A stretch of DNA of 64,000 bases from Planctomycetota bacterium (GTDB lineage: Bacteria > Planctomycetota > UBA11346). Positions 43,556 through 52,305 of the stretch are shown here, one piece after another. The position numbers and the translations under genes were made by a program. Where the stretch lies: the NCBI GenBank assembly GCA_013816485.1, contig JACDEI010000002.1, forward strand, positions 98,322 through 162,321, read 5' to 3'. A model generated the notes under the pieces. It was not told where the DNA came from, did no database searches, and saw only the letters and a list, made by a program, of their open reading frames with translations. Every line of letters begins with the position of its first letter. The first letter of the stretch is position 1.

Positions 43556-44551
43556 TCAGGAGATCTCGGTTTCCTGCCGGGCCTTCTGTTTGCGCGAGAT
43601 GCGTTGCAGCGTGGCGCGTTCCACCTCGCTCAACGCCGGCAGGCCGTGTTCGCTGACCTTGGTCAACAGCCGGTCGAGGATCTCCTGTTCCTCCCGCTCT
43701 TCGCGTTCCTGACGTTCCAGCGCCCGGATCTTGCGGCGCTGTTGCCAACGGCCGAACCACGATTGGCTGCGCCGGTCGTGGATGGTGTCGAACTCGATCT
43801 GCAGCACCGGATCGAAACCGAGTTTCACCGAACGATGCTCATGCAGGGTCATCAGCAGGCAGATCACGCCGAAGAACATCAGCATCCAATCGGTGAGGTA
43901 GAGCGACAGGCCGATGATTAGAATCGCACAGGCGAAGCTCAGCATCACCGTCCAGCGGATGGCCCGGGTCAGCCCGAAAAGCGGCCAGAGGATCGCCCGC
44001 CACATGCGCGCGCCATCGAACATCGCACAGGCGAGCAGGTTGATGAGGAAGATCAGCAGGTTGAGGTGCGAGAAGTAGTCGAGTGTGAAGTACATGAACT
44101 GGCCGAAATTCGCCGGGTTCCCCGCGGGATAGGGCCAGAAGATGAAATGCAGGTGTGGCGCGACCTTGCTCGTGGCATCAAGGAAAAGCGGTGCGGCGAA
44201 GGCGCAGATCAACCCGATGACGAAGCTGGTGAGCGGCCCCGCGGCGGCGACCACGAACTGACGCGCCGGATTGAGCGGCAGCTGCATCGAGGTCTGGTCG
44301 TTGATGACCGACAGGATGGTCTGGTCGGCGTGGCCACCGACCAACCGCGCCGCGCCGACGTGGGCCATGGCATGGACGTACATCACCAGCGGGATGAGCA
44401 GCAGCGGGATCGGGCTGAGCGCGTACGCGCCGACATGCAGGAAGCGCACCGCATCGAACAGCATCCAGATGCCCAACAACCAGCTCGCCCGCACTTCCAG
44501 GGTGGAGGTGCGGTAGAGCTTGAGCGACCAGGACAACAGGGAGAGATCCAT
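43556..44551 (-). CDS. M50 (site-2-protease-like) membrane protein lacking the catalytic Glu
   Basis: 331 residues with about six membrane helices. MYVHAMAHVGAARLVGG near 58 lies where M50 proteases have HExxH, but reads HAMAH, so the general-base Glu is lost while both His remain. NLLIFLINLLACAMFDGARMWRAIL near 165-190 matches the second motif (N-x-x-P, D-G) with Asp kept. The C-terminal cytoplasmic helix is highly charged (RQEREEREEQEILDRLL), followed by LSEVERATLQRISRKQK. Probably an inactive pseudoprotease or one with altered chemistry. Tight operon with the TonB-like gene upstream. Confidence 0.75.
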   Translation of the reverse strand: MDLSLLSWSLKLYRTSTLEVRASWLLGIWMLFDAVRFLHVGAYALSPIPLLLIPLVMYVHAMAHVGAARLVGGHADQTILSVINDQTSMQLPLNPARQFVVAAAGPLTSFVIGLICAFAAPLFLDATSKVAPHLHFIFWPYPAGNPANFGQFMYFTLDYFSHLNLLIFLINLLACAMFDGARMWRAILWPLFGLTRAIRWTVMLSFACAILIIGLSLYLTDWMLMFFGVICLLMTLHEHRSVKLGFDPVLQIEFDTIHDRRSQSWFGRWQQRRKIRALERQEREEREEQEILDRLLTKVSEHGLPALSEVERATLQRISRKQKARQETEIS

Positions 44552-44569
44552 CGGGTGCCGGATTCTCTA

Positions 44570-45313
44570 TCAGCGACGGATGGTGATCAAGAAAGGATAC
44601 ACGATGTCTGCCGTAATCGGCGGCAAGTTCACGTCAGGACTCTGCAACCAGTCACCGATCAGGCGGTCGAGGGCCAGCGAGCCGCTGCTGTTGACCAGGT
44701 TGGTATAAGTCAGCCGCCCACGTCGGTCGACGCGCAGTTCGATCACCAGGCGCGTTTCCACCACGTCCTTGAACAGATGCCGCCAACGGCGGTCGATCTG
44801 ACCTTGCAGACGACCATGCAGGAACTCCTGAGCGCTGGCCAACATCCGCTGTTCCCGCGAGAGCGTCTCATTGCTGACCGCCGGTCGTTGCAGGCGCGCG
44901 ATCAGGTCATCCGGGTTGGCTGACAGGGTGGGAAGATCGATCGCCGAGCCTCCTTTGCCCTTGTCGCCGCGCGACAGCTCCTGACCGGCATGGTCCTGGC
45001 GCACTGCTGACACCATCCGCGCGGGATCGGGCAGGGGTGGCAGATCCTGAGGACCCAGCGCCGGCAGCGGAGCGTTTGCCGCCGCTGCCGACAGGGGGAC
45101 GGCAATCAACGTGCCGTGCTGTGGTTCCGGGGTCGCGGTGGTAGCGGTGGTGTCTGGCGGCGGCACCTGTGCCACCGTCGGTGCTGCCGGAGGTGGCGGG
45201 GGCGAGGTCGGATCGGGGATCTCGCTGCATCCACGCGGCACCAAGGCCAGCACCACCAGACAGACGTGGATCACCGTAGCGAGGGAGGCCGAGCGACGGG
45301 TGATGCGATCCAT
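44570..45313 (-). CDS. TonB-like energy-transducer protein
   Basis: 247 residues. One N-terminal membrane helix (SLATVIHVCLVVLALVPRG) is followed by a Pro-rich periplasmic linker (PTSPPPPPAAPTV onward). The C-terminal domain (about 165-245) has TonB_C character: VVETRLVIELRVDRRGRLTYTNLVNSSGSLALDRL, then a final strand. It may couple membrane force to an outer-membrane partner. No ExbB/ExbD or TonB-dependent receptor is in the window. Its ATG shares one base with the stop of the preceding gene (TGATG). Confidence 0.7.
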   Translation of the reverse strand: MDRITRRSASLATVIHVCLVVLALVPRGCSEIPDPTSPPPPPAAPTVAQVPPPDTTATTATPEPQHGTLIAVPLSAAAANAPLPALGPQDLPPLPDPARMVSAVRQDHAGQELSRGDKGKGGSAIDLPTLSANPDDLIARLQRPAVSNETLSREQRMLASAQEFLHGRLQGQIDRRWRHLFKDVVETRLVIELRVDRRGRLTYTNLVNSSGSLALDRLIGDWLQSPDVNLPPITADIVYPFLITIRR

Positions 45314-46455
45314 CAGCGCGCTCCGCCCGCGATGGTCTGGAGACCCAGTTCCAAACCCAGGGCGTCGATCGCCGCGACGGCGTCGAGCACCGCCTGCTGG
45401 ACGTCGGCATCCGCCGCCACCAGCAGCACGCCGCTCTCAGGCAGGAACTCGATGCCGGCACCGGGCATTTCCCACCAGCGCGCCGCGACCTGACGCCGCA
45501 GCGTCGCGACCACCAGGTCACCATCGATCGCACTGCCAAGCAGATGGCCGATCGGGATGATACCCAGGCTGCGCCGCTGGGCCGGATGCTGACGCTCGAT
45601 CCGTTCCTTGGGCAACGAGGGTTCGCCCAGACACAAGACGCCCTGACACCAGAACGCTGCGATGCCCAGCGCGCGCAGAGCATCGGCCACCTGTCCGGTC
45701 AGCTGGCGCGGCAACGGCACTCCAGCGGGTGGGAAGACGCGCAGGCGCAGACGCGGTGACAACGCCACCGGTGCCTGCACCGCCTGGGCCAGTCCCTCGA
45801 CCAGTGCCGGCCACGAACGTGCGGACAGATCGCGTGCCGTGAGCCGCCGCGGATCAGGGGTCGCCGGATCCGCGACTCGGCTGACCGCCTGGGCGGTCGG
45901 TCGCTCGTAGAGACTCAGCAGTTCGACCAAGCGACGGTGACCTTCGCTGTCGAGCGTCGCGCTCCACAGTCCTTCACTCGGCAGGTACGACACGCCCGCT
46001 GGTCCACCGAGCCACGGTGCCAGCAAGCGTTCGATCAGCGGCTGGATCTGCGGTTGGCGCCGCAGCGTGCTGGTCAGCGTGCGGACCTCCATCGGTCCTT
46101 GTGGCAGACGATCGCCGGTCAGTAGCACGATGCCGCCCTCCGCGTCGCGCGCCCACCAGCAGTCGAGCGCGAAGGCCACCGCCTGACGGCAGGCATCCGG
46201 CCTGGCATCAATCAGGCAGAGCGTGGCCTGGGTGCGGTTGATGCCGGCCACCAACAGCTCGACATCGGGTTGGTAACGTTCGCCGCTGAGCGTACCCAGG
46301 GCGGCGATCATGGCGGCGGCTTCCTGATCGAACGCGTTGTAGGTCACCCGCGAAGTCGCCGGCTCACCTGCGACGGTGCCGCCAACAAGCAGCAGCGCAG
46401 CGACGCAGCGCGCCGATGCCCAGGCCCAGGCCGGGGTGCGGCGCAGGGTCCTCAT
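45313..46455 (-). CDS. Secreted protein with repeated secretin-N/STN-like segments
   Basis: 380 residues, with a signal peptide (hydrophobic run WASARCVAALLLVGGTVAG). Two stretches have the beta-alpha-beta rhythm of short secretin N or STN domains: LARSWPALVEGLAQAVQAPVALSP-type sequence near 205-250 and GIEFLPESGVLLVAADADVQQAVLDAVAAIDAL near 340-370. The latter resembles the N1-N3 repeats of secretins, but no pore domain exists. The exact family is not recognised. It is one base from thrC and overlaps the TonB-like gene, so the two envelope proteins are made together. Confidence 0.6.
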   Translation of the reverse strand: MRTLRRTPAWAWASARCVAALLLVGGTVAGEPATSRVTYNAFDQEAAAMIAALGTLSGERYQPDVELLVAGINRTQATLCLIDARPDACRQAVAFALDCWWARDAEGGIVLLTGDRLPQGPMEVRTLTSTLRRQPQIQPLIERLLAPWLGGPAGVSYLPSEGLWSATLDSEGHRRLVELLSLYERPTAQAVSRVADPATPDPRRLTARDLSARSWPALVEGLAQAVQAPVALSPRLRLRVFPPAGVPLPRQLTGQVADALRALGIAAFWCQGVLCLGEPSLPKERIERQHPAQRRSLGIIPIGHLLGSAIDGDLVVATLRRQVAARWWEMPGAGIEFLPESGVLLVAADADVQQAVLDAVAAIDALGLELGLQTIAGGAR

Positions 46456-46456
46456 C

Positions 46457-47794
46457 TCATCCGACCGTCTTGTCCATGTGGCGCATCACTGCGTCGTACA
46501 CCGACTGGCGGTCGGCCTTGAGCTCGACCGGCGGGTTGGCATACGTCGAGACGATCCCAGGCAGCTTGCCCATGTGGTAATCCGCTTTGACGTTGCCGAA
46601 CTTGAGGCCGTGCGCGGTCGACACCACCACCACGCGCTCGCCTTTCTTCACCTCGCCGCGTTCGATGTACTTGATCATGCTGGCGAGCGCGACGCCGGTG
46701 TGTGGGCAGTTGAACAAGCCGGTGCGGTCGGCGCGAGCCGAAGCGTCCGCCAGTTCCTGTTCGCTCGCTTGTTCGACGCGTCCGTCGTATTTCATCAGCG
46801 CCTTGATTGCCTTGCTGCGGCTAACCGGATTGCCGATGCGGATGGCGCTGGCCTGGGTTTCCGCCGCGGTGATGGCGTGGAACTCCTTCCAGCCGGTCTT
46901 GTAGGCGCGGTAGAGCGGGTTCGCCGCTTCGGCCTGGCAGCAGACGATGCGTGGGATGCGCGTGATGATGCCGAGATCCTTCAGTTCCTCGAAGCCCTTG
47001 TAGAGCGCCGAGACGTTGCCCAGGTTTCCACCCGGGATGAAGATCCAGTCGGGAATCTCCCAATCGAACTGCTGGCAGATCTCGATACCGACGGTCTTCT
47101 GGCCTTCGACCCGCAGTGAATTCATCGAGTTGGCGAGGTAGAGCTTCTTGTCTTCCGTGAGCTGCTGGACGAGGTCCATGCAGCCGTCGAAGTCGGTGTC
47201 GAGCGCAAGCGTCAGACTGTTGTTGGCAATCGGTTGGATGAGCTGCGCTGGCGAAATCTTGCCCCGCGGTAGCAGCACCACGCTGGTGATGCCAGCGGCG
47301 GCGCAGTAAGCCGCGAGCGCGGCGCTGGTGTCGCCGGTTGAGGCGCACGCAACACCCATGATCTTCTGTTTGCCGCTCTTGATGATGTGGTTCACCTGAC
47401 TGACCAGCACGGTCATGCCCAGGTCCTTGAATGAGCCGGTGTGGCTGACGCCGCACTGCTTGACCCACAGATCAGGAATGCCGAGTTCGCGGCCGAAACG
47501 TTCGGCCCAGAACAGGTTGGTCGCTCCTTCATCCAGGCTGACGATGTCGCTGTCCGGGATGTTCGGCAGCACCAGCTCCTTCTTGCCCCACACACCCGAG
47601 CCGAACGGCCACATGGTGCGCTTGTAACGGCTATCCCAGAGCTGCATCCACGCCGCCGGCGAACGGCCCTTGAGCGCGTTCAGGTCGTGGGCGACCTCCA
47701 GCAGGCCGCCGGAGGGGCTGCGATAGACGATCTCGTCCAACTCCCAGCGGCCAGTGCCGGAATCGGAGTCACGGAACCAGGCATCATACTTCAT
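46457..47794 (-). CDS. thrC: Threonine synthase
   Basis: 445 residues; PLP enzyme converting O-phosphohomoserine to threonine. The PLP Lys is in VSHTGSFKDLGM near 120. Further blocks are ACASTGDTSAALAAYCAAAG near 150, FIPGGNLGNVSALYKG near 270 and NCPHTGVALAS near 370. ATG 47794 is preferred to the TTG two codons upstream. It heads a tight minus-strand operon leading into the envelope genes and ispG. It is divergent from the FHA-kinase gene. Confidence 0.94.
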   Translation of the reverse strand: MKYDAWFRDSDSGTGRWELDEIVYRSPSGGLLEVAHDLNALKGRSPAAWMQLWDSRYKRTMWPFGSGVWGKKELVLPNIPDSDIVSLDEGATNLFWAERFGRELGIPDLWVKQCGVSHTGSFKDLGMTVLVSQVNHIIKSGKQKIMGVACASTGDTSAALAAYCAAAGITSVVLLPRGKISPAQLIQPIANNSLTLALDTDFDGCMDLVQQLTEDKKLYLANSMNSLRVEGQKTVGIEICQQFDWEIPDWIFIPGGNLGNVSALYKGFEELKDLGIITRIPRIVCCQAEAANPLYRAYKTGWKEFHAITAAETQASAIRIGNPVSRSKAIKALMKYDGRVEQASEQELADASARADRTGLFNCPHTGVALASMIKYIERGEVKKGERVVVVSTAHGLKFGNVKADYHMGKLPGIVSTYANPPVELKADRQSVYDAVMRHMDKTVG

Positions 47795-47983
47795 GAGCAA
47801 ACAGTCCTTACCCCAGGGGGGCCATGCCGGCGTACTTCAGCGGATGTCCCGCTGTGACACCGGCAGCAGCCGCGTGTCTGACGCGTGTATTACGCTGAGG
47901 TGCGGCACGATAGACACTGGGCGCGGTGGGAAAAGGCTCCGGCATTGGCAGCCTGACCCCTGGGCTTAGAAATACCCACCCCC

Positions 47984-49186
47984 ATGAACCTCAAGCTCCA
48001 CCTGACCCTGGCCGAAACCCCGACCAAGATCATCGACCTGACCGATGCCACCCTGCCGACCGTGATCGGGCGTGACAGCGAGGTCTCGCAAGTGGTGATC
48101 CCGGATTCGCAGTCCAGCCGGGCGCACTGCTCCCTCGATATCGAGGACGAAAAGGTCATGGTCGAGGACATGGGCAGCCGCAATGGCACCTGGCTGAACG
48201 GCCAGCCCATCACCCGGGCCCGCGCCTACCACGGCGACATCCTCAAGCTCGGCAAGACCCACATCACCTTCGAGATCGGCGACAACAAGCCGATCGACCC
48301 GCTGGTCGGCCAGCGCCTCGGGGGTTTCGAATTGCAGGAGGTCGTTGGTCGCGGCCGTTACGGCACGGTGTTCAAGGGCAGCCAGATCAACCTTGGCCGC
48401 CAAGTGGCAATCAAGGTCCTGGCCGAGGAGTACCGCGACGACCCCGAGAAGGTGCAGTCCTTCCTCACCGAGGCCCGACGCGCCGGCCGCCTCAACCATC
48501 CGCACCTTGTCCAGGTCCACGACGTCTGCCAGGTGAGCGACAATTACCTGTTGATCATGGAGCTGATGAAGGGCTCCACCGCCGACATCTTGCGCGATCA
48601 CGGACCGCTGGGCGACGAACAGGTGCTGCACGTGATTCAGCACATCGGCCGCGCGCTCGGCTACGCCGAGAGCCAACGTCTGGTCCACCGCGATGTGAAG
48701 CCCGACAACATCCTGGTGAACGAGGAGGGGCTCTACAAACTTGCCGACCTCGGCATTGCCGCGCCGATCGCCGACAACGGCCAGGCGACGCAGGAACGCA
48801 TCTTCGGCAGCCCGCACTACATCGCGCCGGAACAGGCCCGCGGCGGCGCCATCGATGGCCGCGCAGATCTCTATGGTCTCGGTGCAACCGCTTGGCATCT
48901 GCTCACCGGCAAGACGGTGTTCCAGGGTTCAAACCGCCAGGTGGTACTCGCGCACATCAACACCGAACCGGAAGACCTCGACAAGCTCGCGCCCAACGCC
49001 AACGAAGACCTCATCGAACTGATCGAGGATCTACTGGAGAAGGATCCCGACGACCGCCCGAGGGACGCCACCGAGGTGGTGGCCAAGGCCGAGGAGATTC
49101 TCAAGCAGCCGCCACGCCCCAAGGGTGCGCCGCCGCGTCCGCGCATGGTCAAACGCGTGCGTCGGCGTCGGCGTTATCGCGGCTGA
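47984..49186 (+). CDS. Ser/Thr protein kinase with N-terminal FHA domain
   Basis: 400 residues. FHA domain at about 20-95 (TVIGRDSEVSQVVIPD, SSRAHCSLDI, SRNGTWLNGQ). The kinase domain occupies about 115-370. The Gly loop is VVGRGRYGTVFKG, Lys in QVAIKVLAEEY, catalytic loop LVHRDVKPDNILVN and metal motif LADLGIA (DLG for DFG). An activation-segment end is GSPHYIAPEQARGG, typical of Hanks-type bacterial kinases. The C-terminus is Pro/Arg-rich and very basic (RMVKRVRRRRRYRG), with no membrane helix, so it is probably cytosolic, perhaps nucleic-acid-bound. FHA at the N-terminus suggests self-recruitment to phosphoproteins. Confidence 0.93.
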   Translation: MNLKLHLTLAETPTKIIDLTDATLPTVIGRDSEVSQVVIPDSQSSRAHCSLDIEDEKVMVEDMGSRNGTWLNGQPITRARAYHGDILKLGKTHITFEIGDNKPIDPLVGQRLGGFELQEVVGRGRYGTVFKGSQINLGRQVAIKVLAEEYRDDPEKVQSFLTEARRAGRLNHPHLVQVHDVCQVSDNYLLIMELMKGSTADILRDHGPLGDEQVLHVIQHIGRALGYAESQRLVHRDVKPDNILVNEEGLYKLADLGIAAPIADNGQATQERIFGSPHYIAPEQARGGAIDGRADLYGLGATAWHLLTGKTVFQGSNRQVVLAHINTEPEDLDKLAPNANEDLIELIEDLLEKDPDDRPRDATEVVAKAEEILKQPPRPKGAPPRPRMVKRVRRRRRYRG

Positions 49187-49255
49187 GAAACAATGTAGCA
49201 ACGTAGCGGTGGTAAGCGCTGTTCAGCCGTGACGGCGCGCGTTGTTCTGGCGGCG

Positions 49256-50740
49256 TCACTTCGCCCAGGTCAGCTGCACGCCGTCCACGGTCGCCTTCCA
49301 GCTCAGGTCGCTGACGCGCTGCAACCAGTCGAGCGCACTCGCCAGCTTGAGATCTTTGCCGTCGAGGGTGATCGGCAGGTTCTTGAGTGTCTCGGCCTTT
49401 TCATCCATGCCGATCTTCACACCGCTGAGCTGCGACAGCAGAGCGACGACTTCTTCGACTGAGGTGTCTTCGAACTTGAAGGTCACCGGCTTGTCGAGCT
49501 GTTGTTTGCGCTCGACCAGCCACGGTTCCTCCTTCGGGGCTGCCGGCGGTTTGACTGGTAGATCAGTGAGCAGGTCTTCGGTCTCGTTCATGTCGCCCAG
49601 GTAACGCACGCGCAGCTGCTGCGCGGTCAAGCCGCCCGGTGTCACCTCGAAGCGGCTGAAGGCGAGGTCGACCGGCAGGTCGCCTGAACAGACCTGCACG
49701 CCGCCGACCAACGCGGCGACAAACTTGCCGCGCACTTCGAGCTGCACCGGTGTCGGGTTGGCGGCGAGGTCTTCCTCGATCGCCATCTTCGCCAGCGAGG
49801 TGGCGGCGCCTTTGGTCACGGAGAACAGCTCCACCTGTTTGGCACCGACCACCAGACGTGCACCGGAACCGGCCGTGTCGAGCACGGTGAAACCGCTGTC
49901 GCCGGTGGTGGTGAACATGCCTTCGACGCGGCAGTTGCGCAGGTTCTCGCTGAAGTCCCAAGCGGCGCGCCCGCTGAAGGTCGCGGATCCACCGGTGCCC
50001 AGTGTCGGAGCGGCACCGCCCACTGGTTTGGTGTACTGCACATCAAGGCAATCGAGTCCGGCAAGGCCGTTGTCGAGCAGGTAACGGTCGACGCTGGGGA
50101 ACCACGTGCGCTGGCGCGGGATGGGTTTCTTCACACCGGCGTAATAGGTCACCACTTCCTTGGCGTTGGGCCAGTAGAACGCCAGCACCTGGTAGGCATT
50201 GCCGGCTTCGCCCTGCTGCGCGTACTCGGTGAGCTTCTTGCGCAGGTCGTCGAGCCCCGACTTCTGGCGTTTCCAGTAGCTCTGCACGGCGGGCGCTTTC
50301 GGGCTGATGACTTCGGCCACGGCGGAGAACGGCGGGTAGCGCAGGGTCGAGACCTTCTCCGCCAGCGCACGGTTGCGTGAGGTCGGCACCTTGGCTTCCG
50401 GCACGCGTTCACCCTTCTCGTCGAAGGGTGCCGGCAGGCCGACACCAGTGAACACCGCGCGCGCTTCCTTGTGACGCGGGCTGACACTCAGGAGGTGGTA
50501 GGCGAGGTACGGCTTGTCCGCTGGTGCCGCGGAAGTCATCAGGTCGTTGATGTCTTTGATCGCCGTGCGCAGGCGGGTCTTGCGCCAGCGTTCCAGACTG
50601 GCCTCGACTGGTTTGAATTCTTTGTCCTGTTTCTCTTCGAAGGCGACCGCGGCCTGGTTGATCTTCTCCGACAGGCTGACCTCCGCAGCACTGACGACGC
50701 TGGCGAGCAGGAGGGGGAGCAACGCGACGGCGGCACGCAT
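49256..50740 (-). CDS. Secreted protein ending in a secretin/TonB short N-terminal (STN)-like domain
   Basis: 494 residues with signal peptide (MRAAVALLPLLLASVVSAAE). The N-terminal region (about 20-200) is helical, with TPR-like spacing. A beta-rich middle region follows (about 230-390, FSGRAAWDFSENLRNCRVEGMF onward). The last about 75 residues (VTFKFEDTSVEEVVALLSQLSGVKIGMDEKAE type sequence, then PITLDGKDLKLASALDWL) match the STN/N0 fold that starts secretins. No pore is present. ATG 50740 is preferred to a start 20 codons upstream, because the signal peptide begins there with GAGG nearby. Function unknown. Confidence 0.7.
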   Translation of the reverse strand: MRAAVALLPLLLASVVSAAEVSLSEKINQAAVAFEEKQDKEFKPVEASLERWRKTRLRTAIKDINDLMTSAAPADKPYLAYHLLSVSPRHKEARAVFTGVGLPAPFDEKGERVPEAKVPTSRNRALAEKVSTLRYPPFSAVAEVISPKAPAVQSYWKRQKSGLDDLRKKLTEYAQQGEAGNAYQVLAFYWPNAKEVVTYYAGVKKPIPRQRTWFPSVDRYLLDNGLAGLDCLDVQYTKPVGGAAPTLGTGGSATFSGRAAWDFSENLRNCRVEGMFTTTGDSGFTVLDTAGSGARLVVGAKQVELFSVTKGAATSLAKMAIEEDLAANPTPVQLEVRGKFVAALVGGVQVCSGDLPVDLAFSRFEVTPGGLTAQQLRVRYLGDMNETEDLLTDLPVKPPAAPKEEPWLVERKQQLDKPVTFKFEDTSVEEVVALLSQLSGVKIGMDEKAETLKNLPITLDGKDLKLASALDWLQRVSDLSWKATVDGVQLTWAK

Positions 50741-50897
50741 GGGAACCTCGGAGTGTCCTGGGGAATGCTGCGGGACGGTGAAGCATGTATCAGGAAGCAC
50801 GCGCGCCTCAATCTACGACACGACCCCGTGCGGAGAGGCACGAGGTCGTGGCAGGTCGGAATGTTCCAGCGTTACGCTGGCGCGCAGTCGTGGTGGT

Positions 50898-52088
50898 TCA
50901 GCGGGTGGGCACCGGGACGTTGGCCGGGCGCCAGCGTTTGAGCCGGGTCAACACGCGCTCGAACAGCGGTTCCTCGAAATCGTGGATGTCGCTGCGTTTG
51001 CCCAGGCCTTCCGGCATCGCCAGGGTCAACTCGCCGCCGAGGTGTTCGCGGAACTGCGTCAGGCCGATGAGCACGGCACGGTGGCCGGTGGCATCGCGCA
51101 GGTCGAGCACCTCGTCCCACAGGCGGAAGCCGCAGGTGGCGAGGATGGTGAGGATGCGATCGCCTTCCTCGGCAGTAATGCGCCCGAGTTCGACGGCGTA
51201 GAGCGAGTCGATGGCCACGCCGATGGCGACCGCCTCGCCGTGCAACAGGCGGTGGTTGGAGAGCGTCTCCATGCGGTGCGCCGACCAGTGGCCGAAGTCG
51301 AGCGGACGCGAGCTGCCCTGTTCGAACGGATCGCCGGCCTTGGTGATGTGGTCGAGGTGCAGCAGCGCACAGCGCTCGATCAACCATTCCATCGTCGCGA
51401 GGTCACGCTCACGCAGTTTCACCGCGCGTTCACCGAGTTGGACGAGGAAATCTGCATCCTTGATGATCGCGACCTTCACCGCTTCGGCGATGCCGGCGCG
51501 CCACGAACGATCGTCGAGCGATTCGAGGAAACGCGCATCATTGATGATGGTCGAGGGCGGCGTGAAGGTGCCGTAGAAGTTCTTCGAGCCGAAGCGATTC
51601 ACGCCGTTCTTGACGCCTAGACCAGCATCGCACTGGGCGAGCACGGTGGTCGGCAGACGAATTTGACGAATGCCACGATGGACGATCGACGCAGCAAAAC
51701 CGACGGCGTCGAGCACCGCGCCACCGCCGATGATGATGATGTAGCTGTGGCGGCAGATGCCGTTGTCGAAGCAGGCGCGGCCAACCTTGTCGAGGATGGC
51801 GATCTCGCCCTTGAGCGCTTCGCCGCCAGGAATCACTTCGGGCGCGGCGGCCAACTGCACGCCATCGGCTTCGTGCGCGGCGAACCACAGGTGGATCGCC
51901 TGAATCAGTTTGGGGTTTTGGCGGATAGCACCTTCGTCGACGTAGATCAGCGCGCGGGCCGGGCGACCGCCAACGCGCGGATGCATGGCCTTGACCAGGG
52001 CGTCGTTGTCCGGCGCGAACACGTCCCGCGTGAAATGCGCGTCGAAGGCGTAGGGGACGGCGAAGGTCTGATGATGCACGGTGCTCAT
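50898..52088 (-). CDS. AroB-family sugar-phosphate cyclase, EboD-like
   Basis: 396 residues of the 3-dehydroquinate synthase superfamily. NAD-binding IIGGGAVLDAVGFAASIVHRG near 120, metal-ligand Glu in AGIAEAVKVAIIKD near 205, His in DFGHWSAHRMETLSNHRLLHGEAVAIG near 275-300. The N-terminus HHQTFAVPYAFDAHFTRDVF and the GHWSAH variant are unlike housekeeping AroB and resemble the EboD or sedoheptulose-phosphate cyclase branches. No other ebo or shikimate gene lies in the window, so the substrate is open. The assignment to EboD is from memory of the family and is moderate. Confidence 0.75.
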   Translation of the reverse strand: MSTVHHQTFAVPYAFDAHFTRDVFAPDNDALVKAMHPRVGGRPARALIYVDEGAIRQNPKLIQAIHLWFAAHEADGVQLAAAPEVIPGGEALKGEIAILDKVGRACFDNGICRHSYIIIIGGGAVLDAVGFAASIVHRGIRQIRLPTTVLAQCDAGLGVKNGVNRFGSKNFYGTFTPPSTIINDARFLESLDDRSWRAGIAEAVKVAIIKDADFLVQLGERAVKLRERDLATMEWLIERCALLHLDHITKAGDPFEQGSSRPLDFGHWSAHRMETLSNHRLLHGEAVAIGVAIDSLYAVELGRITAEEGDRILTILATCGFRLWDEVLDLRDATGHRAVLIGLTQFREHLGGELTLAMPEGLGKRSDIHDFEEPLFERVLTRLKRWRPANVPVPTR

Positions 52089-52305
52089 GGGCGGTCCTGG
52101 TGAACGTCGCTAAGCGCTTGTCGTTCCTGTCCTACGTCCTGCAACCGGGTAGCGTTGCGCATTTTAGTGACACCCTCGGCATCTGTCGTACACGGTATGG
52201 GCATGTCGATGTGCCGGACCCCGCCGTATCCGGAATCCGACCCACAAATGCGCGAAAGCGGACTCTCTGACACCCAACGGAAGGCCTCGCCGTCAGTGAC
52301 GTCGT

